From NCBI RefSeq assembly GCF_001187435.1, contig NZ_LFXA01000014.1, forward strand, positions 62,001 through 126,000: a stretch of DNA of 64,000 nt, read 5' to 3'. The position numbers were made by a program, and so were the translations under genes. Positions 8,429 through 16,386 of this stretch are shown here, piece after piece. The first letter of the stretch is position 1; every line of letters starts with the position of its first letter. Source of the DNA: Streptomyces caatingaensis. GTDB taxonomy: Bacteria > Actinomycetota > Actinomycetes > Streptomycetales > Streptomycetaceae. Below the pieces are notes generated by a model. The model made no database searches. It worked only from the letters and a program-made list of their open reading frames with translations, and had not been told where the DNA came from.

Positions 8429-8453
8429 GCATGCCCCGGCATGGCCGGGGTAC
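8429..8453 (+). promoter_or_regulatory. Possible SigB-type promoter for the DUF6328 gene
   Basis: GCAT (8429-8432) and GGGTAC (8448-8453) are separated by 15 nt. This fits the Streptomyces stress sigma pattern GNNT-N14-16-GGGTAC/T. The start codon lies only 9 nt after the -10, so the transcript would be nearly leaderless. A CCCCGGC/GCCGGGG hairpin (8434-8450) fills the spacer. The short -35 makes this tentative. Confidence 0.45.
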
Positions 8454-8462
8454 TCGTCGGCC

Positions 8463-8981
8463 ATGCCCAGGTCACCCGAGCACGGCGGAAGCGCGCCGGC
8501 CGGCGGGCCGGACACGGGCCGGCACGAGACGCCCGAGCAGCGGGCCGACCGGCGGTGGACCGAGCTCATCCAGGAAGTGCGGGTGGCCCAGACCGGGGTG
8601 CAGATCCTCTTCGGCTTCCTGCTGACCGTGGTCTTCACCCCGCGCTTCGCGACCGTCACGGAGACGGACCGGATGATCTACGTCGTCACGGTCGCGCTGG
8701 GCGCGGCGACGACCGGCGCGCTGATCGGGCCGGTGTCCTTCCACCGGATCGTGACCGGGCGGCGGATCAAGCCGGAGACGGTCGTGTGGGTCTCCCGCCT
8801 CACCCTCGTCGGCATCGTGCTGCTGCTGGCCACGGTCACCTCGGCCCTGCTGCTGATCCTGCGCGTCGCGCTGCACGGGTCGGCGGCCGTCTGGGTGGTG
8901 GCGGGGCTCGCCGTCTGGTTCCTGGTGTGCTGGTTCGCGCTGCCCATGTGGGCGCTGCACCGCTACCGCGGGGGACGGTAG
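8463..8981 (+). CDS. DUF6328 family membrane protein
   Basis: A 172-residue integral membrane protein. After a polar N-terminus rich in Gly, Pro and Glu comes ADRRWTELIQEVRVAQTGVQ, then about four hydrophobic segments (FGFLLTVVFTPRF, VALGAATTGALIGPVSFHRI, LVGIVLLLATVTSALLLIL, VVAGLAVWFLVCWFALPM). This pattern matches DUF6328 proteins of actinobacteria, whose function is not known. No neighbour is clearly coupled; the upstream promoter-like sequence suggests stress control. ATG at 8463 is the first good start after that promoter. Confidence 0.8.
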   Translation: MPRSPEHGGSAPAGGPDTGRHETPEQRADRRWTELIQEVRVAQTGVQILFGFLLTVVFTPRFATVTETDRMIYVVTVALGAATTGALIGPVSFHRIVTGRRIKPETVVWVSRLTLVGIVLLLATVTSALLLILRVALHGSAAVWVVAGLAVWFLVCWFALPMWALHRYRGGR

Positions 8982-9138
8982 CGGCGGCCCGCCCGCCGTC
9001 AGCGTGGGCAGGCCGCCCCGGCACGTTCGGGTGAACCGCCCCCGCTCCCGCCCCCGGTGCCGAACCCGCCGCTGAAATGGACGAGTTGCCCGTGACGGGA
9101 CGGGCCGGTGACGCCTGGCGGAAGGGGAGTCGGAGCGA

Positions 9139-9864
9139 GTGGGTGCGTACATGCCGCGGGGAGGGCCCGACGCGCCGTGGTGGGACCGGCTGTACGAGAC
9201 GGACCGGCCGGAGTACATCGACCTGCCGGCGCGGGCCACCGAGGCCGCGAAGGTGCTGCGCGGCCTGGACCGCTTCCAGCGCATGACGCGCGCCTACCGC
9301 GTGTGCAGCCGTCTGACCCTGGCCGAGGCCGCAGGCGTCGAGCGCCCCAGAATCCTTGAATTGGGCGCCGGCCGGGGGCGGTTGACGCAGCGCATGCTGA
9401 TCGACCGCCCCACGGCCCGCGTGACGGTCAGCGACGTGAGCGCCGCGTCCGTCGAGGCCCTGCGCGCCGGCCCGCTGGGCGCGGACCCGCGGGTGGACCT
9501 GCGCGTGGTGGACGCGACGGACATCGACGCGCCCGACAACAGCTGGGACGTCGCCGTCTTCTGCATGGCCCTGCACCACCTGACGCCCGACCGGGTGCGG
9601 CGGCTGATGGCCGAGGGCACCCGCGTGGCGCGCCGGCTGCTGATCGTCGACGGCTGGCGCCACCCCGGATTCCTCGCGATCACCCCGCTGTTCGTCCTCA
9701 CCGGCGGCCTGGTCCAGGCCCACGACGGCGTGATCAGCCTGCGCAAGTGCTACAGCGCGCGGGCGGTGGAGGCCATGGCGGCCGAGTGCCCCGCACCGGT
9801 CTCGGTGCGCTGCCGCTTCAGCCTCCCCGGCTACCTCGTCGCCTCGCTCACCGCCGCCCGGTGA
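9139..9864 (+). CDS. Class I SAM-dependent methyltransferase
   Basis: A 241-residue methyltransferase with motif I ILELGAGRGRLTQ, an acidic strand end VTVSDVS and motif IV-like DVAVFCMALHHLTPDR. The GTG at 9139 is preferred because AAGGGGAG and GGAG lie just upstream; ATG at 9151 is the alternative. Its stop overlaps the GTG of the hydroxylase gene by four bases, so translation is coupled. Linked to a PobA-like hydroxylase and a UbiA prenyltransferase, it most plausibly methylates a hydroxylated aromatic ring or carboxyl group. The substrate is not known. Confidence 0.8.
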   Translation: MGAYMPRGGPDAPWWDRLYETDRPEYIDLPARATEAAKVLRGLDRFQRMTRAYRVCSRLTLAEAAGVERPRILELGAGRGRLTQRMLIDRPTARVTVSDVSAASVEALRAGPLGADPRVDLRVVDATDIDAPDNSWDVAVFCMALHHLTPDRVRRLMAEGTRVARRLLIVDGWRHPGFLAITPLFVLTGGLVQAHDGVISLRKCYSARAVEAMAAECPAPVSVRCRFSLPGYLVASLTAAR

Positions 9865-11114
9865 CGCGTCCCGAGCGGACCGTCCGCACCCAGGTCGCGA
9901 TCGCCGGCGCCGGACCCGCCGGACTGGTCCTGGCCTGCGTCCTCCTGCGGGCCGGCATAGCCGTCGAGATCGTGGAACGGCAGCCCCGCGAAACGGTCGA
10001 ACAACGCGCCAGGGCAGGGATGGTGGAGCACCGCGTCGTCGAGTACCTCCGCGCGCACCGCCTCGCGGACGGGCTCCTCGCCCACGGCGTACGGCACGGC
10101 TGGTGCGACTTCCTGATCCCGGGCGAGCGGCTGCGCCTCGACTACGCCGCGCGGGCGGGCGGCGCCGCGCACTGGGTCTACCCGCAGCAGTACCTCGTCC
10201 GCGACCTCGTCGCCGCCCTCGAAACGGCGGGCGGGCGACCGTACTTCGCCCGCCCGGTCACCGCCGTCCACGCCCCCGCCGGCGAACGGCCCGCCCTGCG
10301 GTGCCCCGGACTCGTCGTCGAGGCCGACTACCTCGTCGGCTGCGACGGCCCCCACGGCGTGACGCGCGAAGCGCTGCCGGCGGCCCTGCGCGACGACGCC
10401 TCCCACCGCTACCCCTACGACTGGCTCACCGTCCTGGCCGAGGTCGACCGCCCCGTCGACGGAGTCGTCTACGGCGTGCACCGGCGCGGCTTCGCCGGCA
10501 TCATGCCCCGCACCGCCCGCCTCGCCCGCTGCTACCTCCAGATACCCGCCGGCGACAGCGCCGCGGACTGGCCGCGCGAACGCGTCCGCGCGGAACTCGG
10601 CACCCGGCTCCTCACCCCCCACGGCGCACTGCCGCGCGTCGGCCGCCTCACGGACACCGGCGTCCTGCGCATGCGCAGCACCATCAGCCAACGCCTTTGC
10701 CACGGACGGGTGTTCATCGCCGGGGACGCCGCCCACCTGCTGGCCCCCGCCGGGGCCAAGGGCATGAACGCGGCCGTCGCCGACGCCGCCGACCTCGCCG
10801 ACGCGCTCGTCCGCCACTACCAGGACCGCGACGACGCCCCGCTCGCCGGCTACAGCGCACGCCGCCTCCACCACATCTGGCGCGTCCAGGAGTTCGCCGA
10901 CCGGTTCCTCGACCTCCTCAACACGGCACGGCCGGACGGCGACGACGGCCGCTTCGGGCTGCACCTCAAACGGGAGCGCATACGCCGCCTCACCGAGGAC
11001 GGCCCCTTCGGCACCGACTTCGCCCACCAGTACGCCGGCACCGGGGAGTTGCCGCCCGCCCTCCCCACCCCCGGCCCCGCACCGGCACCCGTCCCCGGAG
11101 GCAGCCCGCCATGA
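9861..11114 (+). CDS. FAD-dependent aromatic hydroxylase (PobA / 4-hydroxybenzoate 3-monooxygenase family)
   Basis: A 417-residue class A flavoprotein monooxygenase. It has the FAD GxGxxG motif (AIAGAGPAGLVLACV), the DG motif (GCDGPHGVTRE) and the GD motif (FIAGDAAHLLAPAGAKGMN), which is close to that of p-hydroxybenzoate hydroxylase. PobA-type residues such as ARAGMVEHR near residue 50 support the subfamily. Usual PobA length is about 394, so this protein carries a slightly longer Pro-rich C-terminus. The GTG start overlaps the methyltransferase stop, and its own stop overlaps the UbiA start (ATGA). It probably ortho-hydroxylates a phenolic acid or prenylated phenol. Confidence 0.83.
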   Translation: MTRPERTVRTQVAIAGAGPAGLVLACVLLRAGIAVEIVERQPRETVEQRARAGMVEHRVVEYLRAHRLADGLLAHGVRHGWCDFLIPGERLRLDYAARAGGAAHWVYPQQYLVRDLVAALETAGGRPYFARPVTAVHAPAGERPALRCPGLVVEADYLVGCDGPHGVTREALPAALRDDASHRYPYDWLTVLAEVDRPVDGVVYGVHRRGFAGIMPRTARLARCYLQIPAGDSAADWPRERVRAELGTRLLTPHGALPRVGRLTDTGVLRMRSTISQRLCHGRVFIAGDAAHLLAPAGAKGMNAAVADAADLADALVRHYQDRDDAPLAGYSARRLHHIWRVQEFADRFLDLLNTARPDGDDGRFGLHLKRERIRRLTEDGPFGTDFAHQYAGTGELPPALPTPGPAPAPVPGGSPP

Positions 11115-12025
11115 CCCTCGCCCTCCAGCAGGCCAAGGCCCTGTACGGCCTGTCGCGCGGCACCCAGGCGACCCTGAGCATCGCCCAGCCCCTCATCGCG
11201 CTGCTCCTCGCCGACGAGCACCCGGCGCCCGGCCGCCTCGCCCTGGCGGCCGCGGCCGTCCTCGCAGGCTTCTTCGCGGTCTTCGCCCTCAACGACCTCC
11301 TCGACGCGCCCCTCGACCGGCTGCGGCGCACGTGCGACGACCCCGCCCGGGGCTTCGACCTGGAACGCGCGGGGCTGCACCCGCTCGCCGACGGCAAACT
11401 GCCCTACGCGGCCGGGGTCGCCTGGGCCGCCGCCCTCGGCGCCGTGGCCGTCGTCGCGCTGGCCGTGCTCGGCGGGGTCTGCGCGGCCCTGTTCCTCGCG
11501 GGCGCCGCGCTGGAGGTCCTCTACTGTCTGCTCGCCCGGGTCACCCCGTACAAGTTCCTGGTCAGCGGCCTGCTGGTCGCCCTCGGCGGCTGCATCGGCT
11601 GGTTCGCCGCCGCCCATCCCGCCCCCGACCCCCTCCGCCTGGGACTCTTCGGGCTGTGGATGGCGTCCTGGGAGATGGGCGGGCGCAACATCCCCAACGA
11701 TCTCGCCGACGTCGAGGAGGACGCCGTGCTCGGTATCACCACCCTGCCCACGGTCCACGGCCCCCGCCGCAGCGCCCGCGTCGCCTTCGGCTGCCTCCTC
11801 GTCGCGTCCGCGGCCGGGACCGCGCTCGCCGTCACCGCCCTGCCCTCCTTCGGGCCGCTCGGCGTGCTGGGCGCGGTGCTCAGCGCGGTGTTCCTGCTCC
11901 TCGTCCCCGGTGCGGCCCTGGTGCGCCGCCCCTCGGCCGCCACGGCGCTGGGCCTGTTCAACCGGGCCAGTTTCCAGCCGCCGTGCGTGCTGGCGGCCTG
12001 CGGCCTGGCGCTGCTGCTGCGCTGA
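11111..12025 (+). CDS. UbiA-family membrane prenyltransferase
   Basis: A 304-residue polytopic protein with about eight or nine hydrophobic segments. The two Asp-rich motifs that bind prenyl diphosphate are both present: NDLLDAPLD near residue 62 and GGRNIPNDLADVEEDAVLG near residue 195. These are diagnostic of the 4-hydroxybenzoate polyprenyltransferase superfamily. It is the third gene of a translationally coupled trio with a methyltransferase and a PobA-like hydroxylase, so it likely attaches a prenyl chain to an aromatic acceptor. No polyketide synthase or terpene chain-length enzyme is adjacent, so the acceptor must come from elsewhere. Confidence 0.87.
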   Translation: MTLALQQAKALYGLSRGTQATLSIAQPLIALLLADEHPAPGRLALAAAAVLAGFFAVFALNDLLDAPLDRLRRTCDDPARGFDLERAGLHPLADGKLPYAAGVAWAAALGAVAVVALAVLGGVCAALFLAGAALEVLYCLLARVTPYKFLVSGLLVALGGCIGWFAAAHPAPDPLRLGLFGLWMASWEMGGRNIPNDLADVEEDAVLGITTLPTVHGPRRSARVAFGCLLVASAAGTALAVTALPSFGPLGVLGAVLSAVFLLLVPGAALVRRPSAATALGLFNRASFQPPCVLAACGLALLLR

Positions 12026-12050
12026 GGCGCGGCCGGACCTCGCGCGGCGT

Positions 12051-12851
12051 TCAGTGGTCCGGGCGGCCGTACGCGCGGGCCACCGCCGCCGTGTCGACCG
12101 GGCGGTCCGCCAGGAACGGGCGGAAATCCCCGGGGCAGTTGAGCTCCCACCGCTCCAGGGGGGAGCCGGGCGAGGCCGTGGCGCCGTCGCGCACGAAGTA
12201 CAGCACCGTGCTGCCGCCGTCCCCCTCGTGCGGGCTGTAGCCGCCGCCCTCCCACAGCAGCCCGCCGTCCCCGCACCACGTGTCGTACAGTCTCTCCACC
12301 AACGGCCGGGTGGGGCTGGTGACTTGGAGGGCCGTGTGGTTCTCGAAGCCCCGCAGCCGCTCCCGCTCGACGATCCGGCGGTCGAGGGCGGGCGCCGTGC
12401 GCGGGAAGAGGAACAGCTCCACGGCCGGCGCCGCGCCGCGCCGCTTCCCGGCCGCCAGGTGGAGCCGGGTGATCCACACGTCGCAGTCGGCGGCCGGGAT
12501 GCCGTAACGGTCGCTGAGCCGCCGCCGGACGACGACGCTCGGCACGGGCGGCGACGGGGCAAGGCCGCGGTTTCTCAAATCCTCGACGGCGGCGTCGAGT
12601 TCGGCGGGGAAGAGCAGGAGCGCGCAGTGGGAGAAGGCGCAGTGCCCGGGGACGATGCCGTCGGTGAGCGGGGCGGGGAGGGGCGGTCCGTCGCCGAGGG
12701 CGCGGCGGGCGCGGGTCACGACGGAGGCGAGGCGCCGTGTGTCCTCCGGGTCGAGGGAGCTCCGCGAGGAGCCGGTCAACTGCCGGGGGACAGAGGCTGG
12801 TTGGCGGTCGGGGATGTCCTCGGCGGGGGTGCCGGGGAGGGGAGAGGGCAA
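12051..12851 (-). CDS. Hypothetical protein, convergent to the UbiA operon
   Basis: About 266 residues; I do not recognise the family. The C-terminal 230 residues look well folded, with alternating hydrophobic strands (FSHCALLLFPAELDAAVEDL, FLFPRTAPALDRRIVERERL, FENHTALQV) and a conserved-looking segment WEGGGYSPHEGDGGS. It lacks a signal peptide or membrane helices. The N-terminus is uncertain: no ATG or GTG is well placed, and TTG at 12851 is chosen because GAAAGGA lies upstream. The stop is 25 bp from the UbiA stop, on the opposite strand. A two-domain dioxygenase-like or VOC-like fold is possible but unproven. Confidence 0.55.
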   Translation of the reverse strand: MPSPLPGTPAEDIPDRQPASVPRQLTGSSRSSLDPEDTRRLASVVTRARRALGDGPPLPAPLTDGIVPGHCAFSHCALLLFPAELDAAVEDLRNRGLAPSPPVPSVVVRRRLSDRYGIPAADCDVWITRLHLAAGKRRGAAPAVELFLFPRTAPALDRRIVERERLRGFENHTALQVTSPTRPLVERLYDTWCGDGGLLWEGGGYSPHEGDGGSTVLYFVRDGATASPGSPLERWELNCPGDFRPFLADRPVDTAAVARAYGRPDH

Positions 12852-13344
12852 GGGAGGAAGGTCCTTTCGGGTGGCGTTCCGGATCCGGCGGGCACGGCGG
12901 TGGGCGGTGGGGGAAGCCGGCGCGGACGGCGCGACGGCGGCGGCACCCGCGCCCGCGCCCGTCGGCCGCAGGTCGTGCCGTCCGTCCGGTACGGCGGTTG
13001 CGGGGACGGTCGTGCCCGGGCTCGCGGGCGGGCGGAACGGTGGCAGAAAACGGCGGCAGAAGCGGAACGGGCGGAAAGGAGGGTGCCGGCAGGGGGTGTC
13101 ACCAGGTGTCTCTCGGCCTTCGCCTTCGCGGGGACGGCCGGCGGCGGCGGGCGCCCCCCCGGCCGTCCGGACCAACGAGGGCCCCCGGAGGCCGTCACGG
13201 GCGGTCGCGCGGGCCGCCGGCGGTTCACCCGTACGGGTGGCGGCGGGGGCGGCGGGGACCGGTCGGCCCCCGGATCGCCGGGGCGGCCCGCGCGGGGGAG
13301 ACTGGGAAGGCCGGACGACGTACCCGAGCGCGAGGAGAGGTTCC
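12852..13344. other. Intergenic region without a supported gene
   Basis: About 490 bp between divergent genes. It is strongly purine-biased, with many CGGAA and GGCGG repeats around 13025-13090. GAGGAGAGG at 13332-13340 is the ribosome binding site of the downstream dehydrogenase. No convincing reading frame, hairpin terminator or consensus promoter was found. Confidence 0.5.
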
Positions 13345-14379
13345 ATGGCGCATCGGTCGGACGACCGCCTGGAGGGCAAGGCGGCACTGGTCACCGGTTC
13401 GTCGCGCGGCCTCGGGCTGCTGATCGCGCGCGAACTGGCCCGGCGCGGCTGCCGCGTACTGATCTGCGCCCGCGACGGCGCCGAACTCGGCCGCGCCGAG
13501 CGCATGCTGTGCGCCGAGGGAGCCCGGGAGGTACGGGCCCTGGCCTGCGACGTGACCGGGCCGTCGGCGGCCCGGCGGCTCGTCGACGCGGCGAGGTCCG
13601 CCTTCGGCGGGCTGGACATCCTGGTCAACAACGCCGGGATCATCCAGGTCGGACCCGTGACCGCCATGACGGAGGCGGACTTCCGCGAGGCCATGGAGAC
13701 GATGTACTTCGCACCGCTGCGGCTCGTCCTGGAGGCCCTGCCGGTCCTGCGCGAAGGGGGCCGCGAACGGGGCGGGGAGCGCGGAGAGGGCGGAGGACGT
13801 GCACGGGGTGGAAGGCGGGAACGGGGCGGAGGGCGGATCGTCACCATCGCCTCGCTCGGCGGGCGCGTGGCCGCTCCGCACATCCTCCCGTACGCCGGGG
13901 CGAAGTTCGCGCTCACCGGCCTCTCGCAGGGGCTGCGCGCCGAACTCGCCGCGGAGGGCGTCAGCGTCACCACCGTCGTGCCCGGTCTGATGCGCACCGG
14001 CTCCCACACCGCCGCCCGCTTCAGCGGCCAACCGGCCCGTGAGTACGCCTGGTTCGCCGCCTCCGCCGGGCTGCCGCTGCTCTCGATGGACGCCGAGCGG
14101 GCGGCGCGGGCCATCGTCCGGGCCGCCGAACGGCGCCGCCCCGAAGTGGTGTTGACCCCCGTGGCCAAGGCGGCCGTCCGCCTGCACGGGATCGCACCGG
14201 CGACCACCACCCGCGCCCTCACGCTCGGCGCCCGGCTGCTGCCCCGGGCCGGACCCGACCCCGACCACGCCGTGCCGGGCCGCCGGGCGGCCCGGCTGCT
14301 GGGCAGCGCCGCCGTGGACCGCGTCACCACCCTCAACGACCGTGCCGCACGCCGCCTCAACCAGCGGGTGGAGCCATGA
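13345..14379 (+). CDS. SDR-family oxidoreductase with an Arg/Gly/Glu-rich insertion
   Basis: A 344-residue short-chain dehydrogenase. It has the cofactor motif TGSSRGLG, NNAG after beta-4, catalytic Ser in TIASLGG and YAGAK with the catalytic Tyr and Lys. A long C-terminal extension (about 90 residues past the usual end) is Arg/Ala-rich. Between helix 4 and beta-5 (about residues 137-162; 13753-13836) lies a low-complexity run of Arg, Gly and Glu absent from typical relatives, which read straight from the VLREGG turn to GRIVTIAS. ATG follows GAGGAGAGG. Its stop overlaps the UdgX start (ATGA), so the two are co-translated. Confidence 0.8.
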   Translation: MAHRSDDRLEGKAALVTGSSRGLGLLIARELARRGCRVLICARDGAELGRAERMLCAEGAREVRALACDVTGPSAARRLVDAARSAFGGLDILVNNAGIIQVGPVTAMTEADFREAMETMYFAPLRLVLEALPVLREGGRERGGERGEGGGRARGGRRERGGGRIVTIASLGGRVAAPHILPYAGAKFALTGLSQGLRAELAAEGVSVTTVVPGLMRTGSHTAARFSGQPAREYAWFAASAGLPLLSMDAERAARAIVRAAERRRPEVVLTPVAKAAVRLHGIAPATTTRALTLGARLLPRAGPDPDHAVPGRRAARLLGSAAVDRVTTLNDRAARRLNQRVEP

Positions 14380-15044
14380 CCGACGACGAGACCGGCTACG
14401 ACGCCTCCCCGTTCGTCCCCGCCCGGGGCGGACTGAAGGCGCTGCGCGAGGCGGCGGCCGGGTGCCGGGGCTGCCCCCTGCACCGGGAGGCCACGCAGAC
14501 CGTCTTCGGCGCCGGCGACTCCTCCGCCCGGCTGCTGCTCGTCGGCGAACAGCCCGGCGACCAGGAGGACCGCAAGGGCAGGCCCTTCGTCGGCCCGGCC
14601 GGCGGCGTGCTGGACCGGGCGCTGGAGGAAGCCGGCATCGACCCCGGCGACACCTATGTCACCAATGCCGTCAAGCACTTCAAGTTCACCCGCACCGGGC
14701 CCGGGAAGCGCCGCATCCACAAGGCGCCCGACCTGCGGGAGATGCGCGCCTGCCGGCCCTGGCTCGCCGCCGAGGTGCGTCTGGTCGACCCCGAGGTCGT
14801 CGTCGCGCTCGGCGCGACGGCGGGCAAGGCCCTGCTCGGCCCGTCCTTCCGCGTCACCCGCGACCGCGGGGTCGCCCTGCCCCTGCCGCCGCTCGACGGC
14901 GCGGACGGGGAGGACGCGGGTGAGGGCGTCCTCGTCGCCACCCTCCATCCGTCCGCCGTCCTGCGCGCCGACGACGAACAGCGGGCGCAGGCGTACGCCG
15001 GACTGGTCGCGGACCTGCGGGTCGTGGCGGGGCTGCTGTCCTGA
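14376..15044 (+). CDS. udgX: UdgX-type uracil-DNA glycosylase / crosslinking protein
   Basis: A 222-residue family 4-like uracil-DNA glycosylase. It has the GEQPGDQED motif, GRPFVGPAGG, the Cys residues expected for a 4Fe-4S cluster (CRGCPLH near residue 30 and CRPW near residue 125) and LHPSAVLR near the C-terminus. The loop KRRIHKAP, with His at residue 115, is the UdgX signature: in the mycobacterial enzyme this His forms a covalent bond with the abasic sugar after uracil removal. It should therefore bind uracil-containing DNA irreversibly. It overlaps the preceding dehydrogenase by four bases, a coupling with no obvious functional logic. Confidence 0.88.
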   Translation: MTDDETGYDASPFVPARGGLKALREAAAGCRGCPLHREATQTVFGAGDSSARLLLVGEQPGDQEDRKGRPFVGPAGGVLDRALEEAGIDPGDTYVTNAVKHFKFTRTGPGKRRIHKAPDLREMRACRPWLAAEVRLVDPEVVVALGATAGKALLGPSFRVTRDRGVALPLPPLDGADGEDAGEGVLVATLHPSAVLRADDEQRAQAYAGLVADLRVVAGLLS

Positions 15045-15174
15045 CGGCGTCCGGGCCGGCCCCGGGACCCCCGCTCCGGCCCGTCCGGCGCTCCGGAGGT
15101 GCGGGCGCCCGGCGGGTGGAGGAGTGTGGAACGAGGGGGGATACCGTCCCGTCCTCGAAAGGGAGTGCGCCGCG

Positions 15175-15348
15175 ATGAGCGCCAAGAACAGGGCCAAGGC
15201 GAAGGCCGAACAGGTCAAGGGCCGGGTCAAGGAGGCGGCCGGCAGCGCCGTCGGCGACCGCAGGATGCAGGCGGAGGGCCGCGCCGAGAAGATCAAGGGC
15301 GATCTGCACGAGGCGATGGAGAAGGTGAAGCGGACCAGGAAGAAGTAG
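15175..15348 (+). CDS. CsbD-family stress protein
   Basis: A 57-residue, highly charged helical protein with the family pattern: KAEQVKGRVKEAAGSAVGD followed by a second repeat, AEGRAEKIKGDLHEAMEKVK. CsbD proteins are SigB-controlled general stress proteins of unknown biochemical role. GAAAGGGAG lies upstream of the ATG at moderate spacing. It stands alone, 130 bp after udgX and with a convergent gene downstream. Confidence 0.88.
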   Translation: MSAKNRAKAKAEQVKGRVKEAAGSAVGDRRMQAEGRAEKIKGDLHEAMEKVKRTRKK

Positions 15349-15582
15349 AAGAAGCAGCGCCGGCGGGCCGCCACCGCAGCCCTGAGCGTCTTCCGCGGCG
15401 TGGCCCTCGCCCCGCTGGCGGTCGCCGGGGGCTGACGGTCCTCGCACGGCCGACGGTCCCGTCCGCCGCGAGCAGATCCCGGCCCGGGGCGGACGGCCGT
15501 ACGGGCCGGGGCCCCGGCCCGTACGCGCCGATGCACCCGGGCGTACGGGGAGCGTGCCGCCCCGTCCCGTCCGACGCCCGCG

Positions 15583-16302
15583 CTACGCCGCCAGCAGCCG
15601 CGTCGCGACCGCCGCCCCGGGACTGCTCCTGACGAGCGCCTCCACGAGAGCGTCCCCGGCTGCGGCAAGCTCGCCGTCGCCCAGCGGGCCGAGGGCGTCC
15701 AGAATGAACACCGCCCGCGTCGTCGAGAGGGTCAGCCGCGTCCGCGTGCACTGCCGCCAGTTCCAGCGCCGGCAGGTGACCCCCGCGTCGTCCCGCCACA
15801 CCACCTCGCCGGGCGGGCAGTGCTCCACCACGGGCTCCCCGCCCGCCGTCGTCTCGAACGGCTCGTCGCCGGTGGCCCGGACGAGGCGCGCCGCGCCCGC
15901 GTAGTGGTCCAGGTCCTCGCCGCCGAGCGGCAGGACGTGGGCGACGGAGATCGCGTTGTAGAGGTCGGTGAGCCGGTCCACCCGCGGCAGCCCGGCGTCC
16001 ACCCGGCGCAGCAGCGCCTCCGCGCTCGGCCGCGTGCGCTGCGGCTTCGCGCCGAACGCGCGGAACGCCTCGCGCCAGGCGGCCAGGTGCGGGTGCTCCT
16101 CGGGTGCGAGGTCCGCGAACCGGCGGCGCGCGTCCTCCTCGGCCGCCGCCAGCAGCTCCTCGCTCGCCTCGTCGCTCGGACCGGGCCGCAGGCCCTCGGC
16201 GGCGACCAGCAGCGCCCGGTAGTCGGGCCGCAGCGCGTGGACGGCGGGATCGACGGCGGCGGCGTCGAGCCAGCTCTTGAGGTCGGACGTGTCGGCGGCC
16301 AT
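15583..16302 (-). CDS. B3/B4 tRNA-synthetase-like domain protein
   Basis: A 239-residue soluble protein. The central region (AEALLRRVDAGLPRVDRLTDLYNAISVAHVLPLGGEDLD) matches stand-alone B3/4 domains, which are related to the tRNA-binding and editing region of the PheRS beta subunit. The N-terminal third is Ala/Glu-rich and helical. Such proteins are thought to bind tRNA or hydrolyse mischarged aminoacyl-tRNA, but evidence for this stand-alone group is limited. The ATG at 16302 follows AAGGGAG with 5 nt spacing. No operon partner is evident. Confidence 0.8.
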   Translation of the reverse strand: MAADTSDLKSWLDAAAVDPAVHALRPDYRALLVAAEGLRPGPSDEASEELLAAAEEDARRRFADLAPEEHPHLAAWREAFRAFGAKPQRTRPSAEALLRRVDAGLPRVDRLTDLYNAISVAHVLPLGGEDLDHYAGAARLVRATGDEPFETTAGGEPVVEHCPPGEVVWRDDAGVTCRRWNWRQCTRTRLTLSTTRAVFILDALGPLGDGELAAAGDALVEALVRSSPGAAVATRLLAA

Positions 16303-16386
16303 GGGACTCCCTTGGGTCAGTGTGCTGAACTCAAGGGTGCCACATCTTGCACTGCGAGGGGAGTGGCGTCCGGCACGCCGTGGCCG

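Noticed and set aside
12860..15668. Minus-strand frame running for over 900 codons upstream of the hypothetical protein
   Set aside because: It crosses SDR, UdgX and CsbD genes on the plus strand and is Arg/Pro/Ser-rich; such long open frames are expected in very GC-rich DNA.
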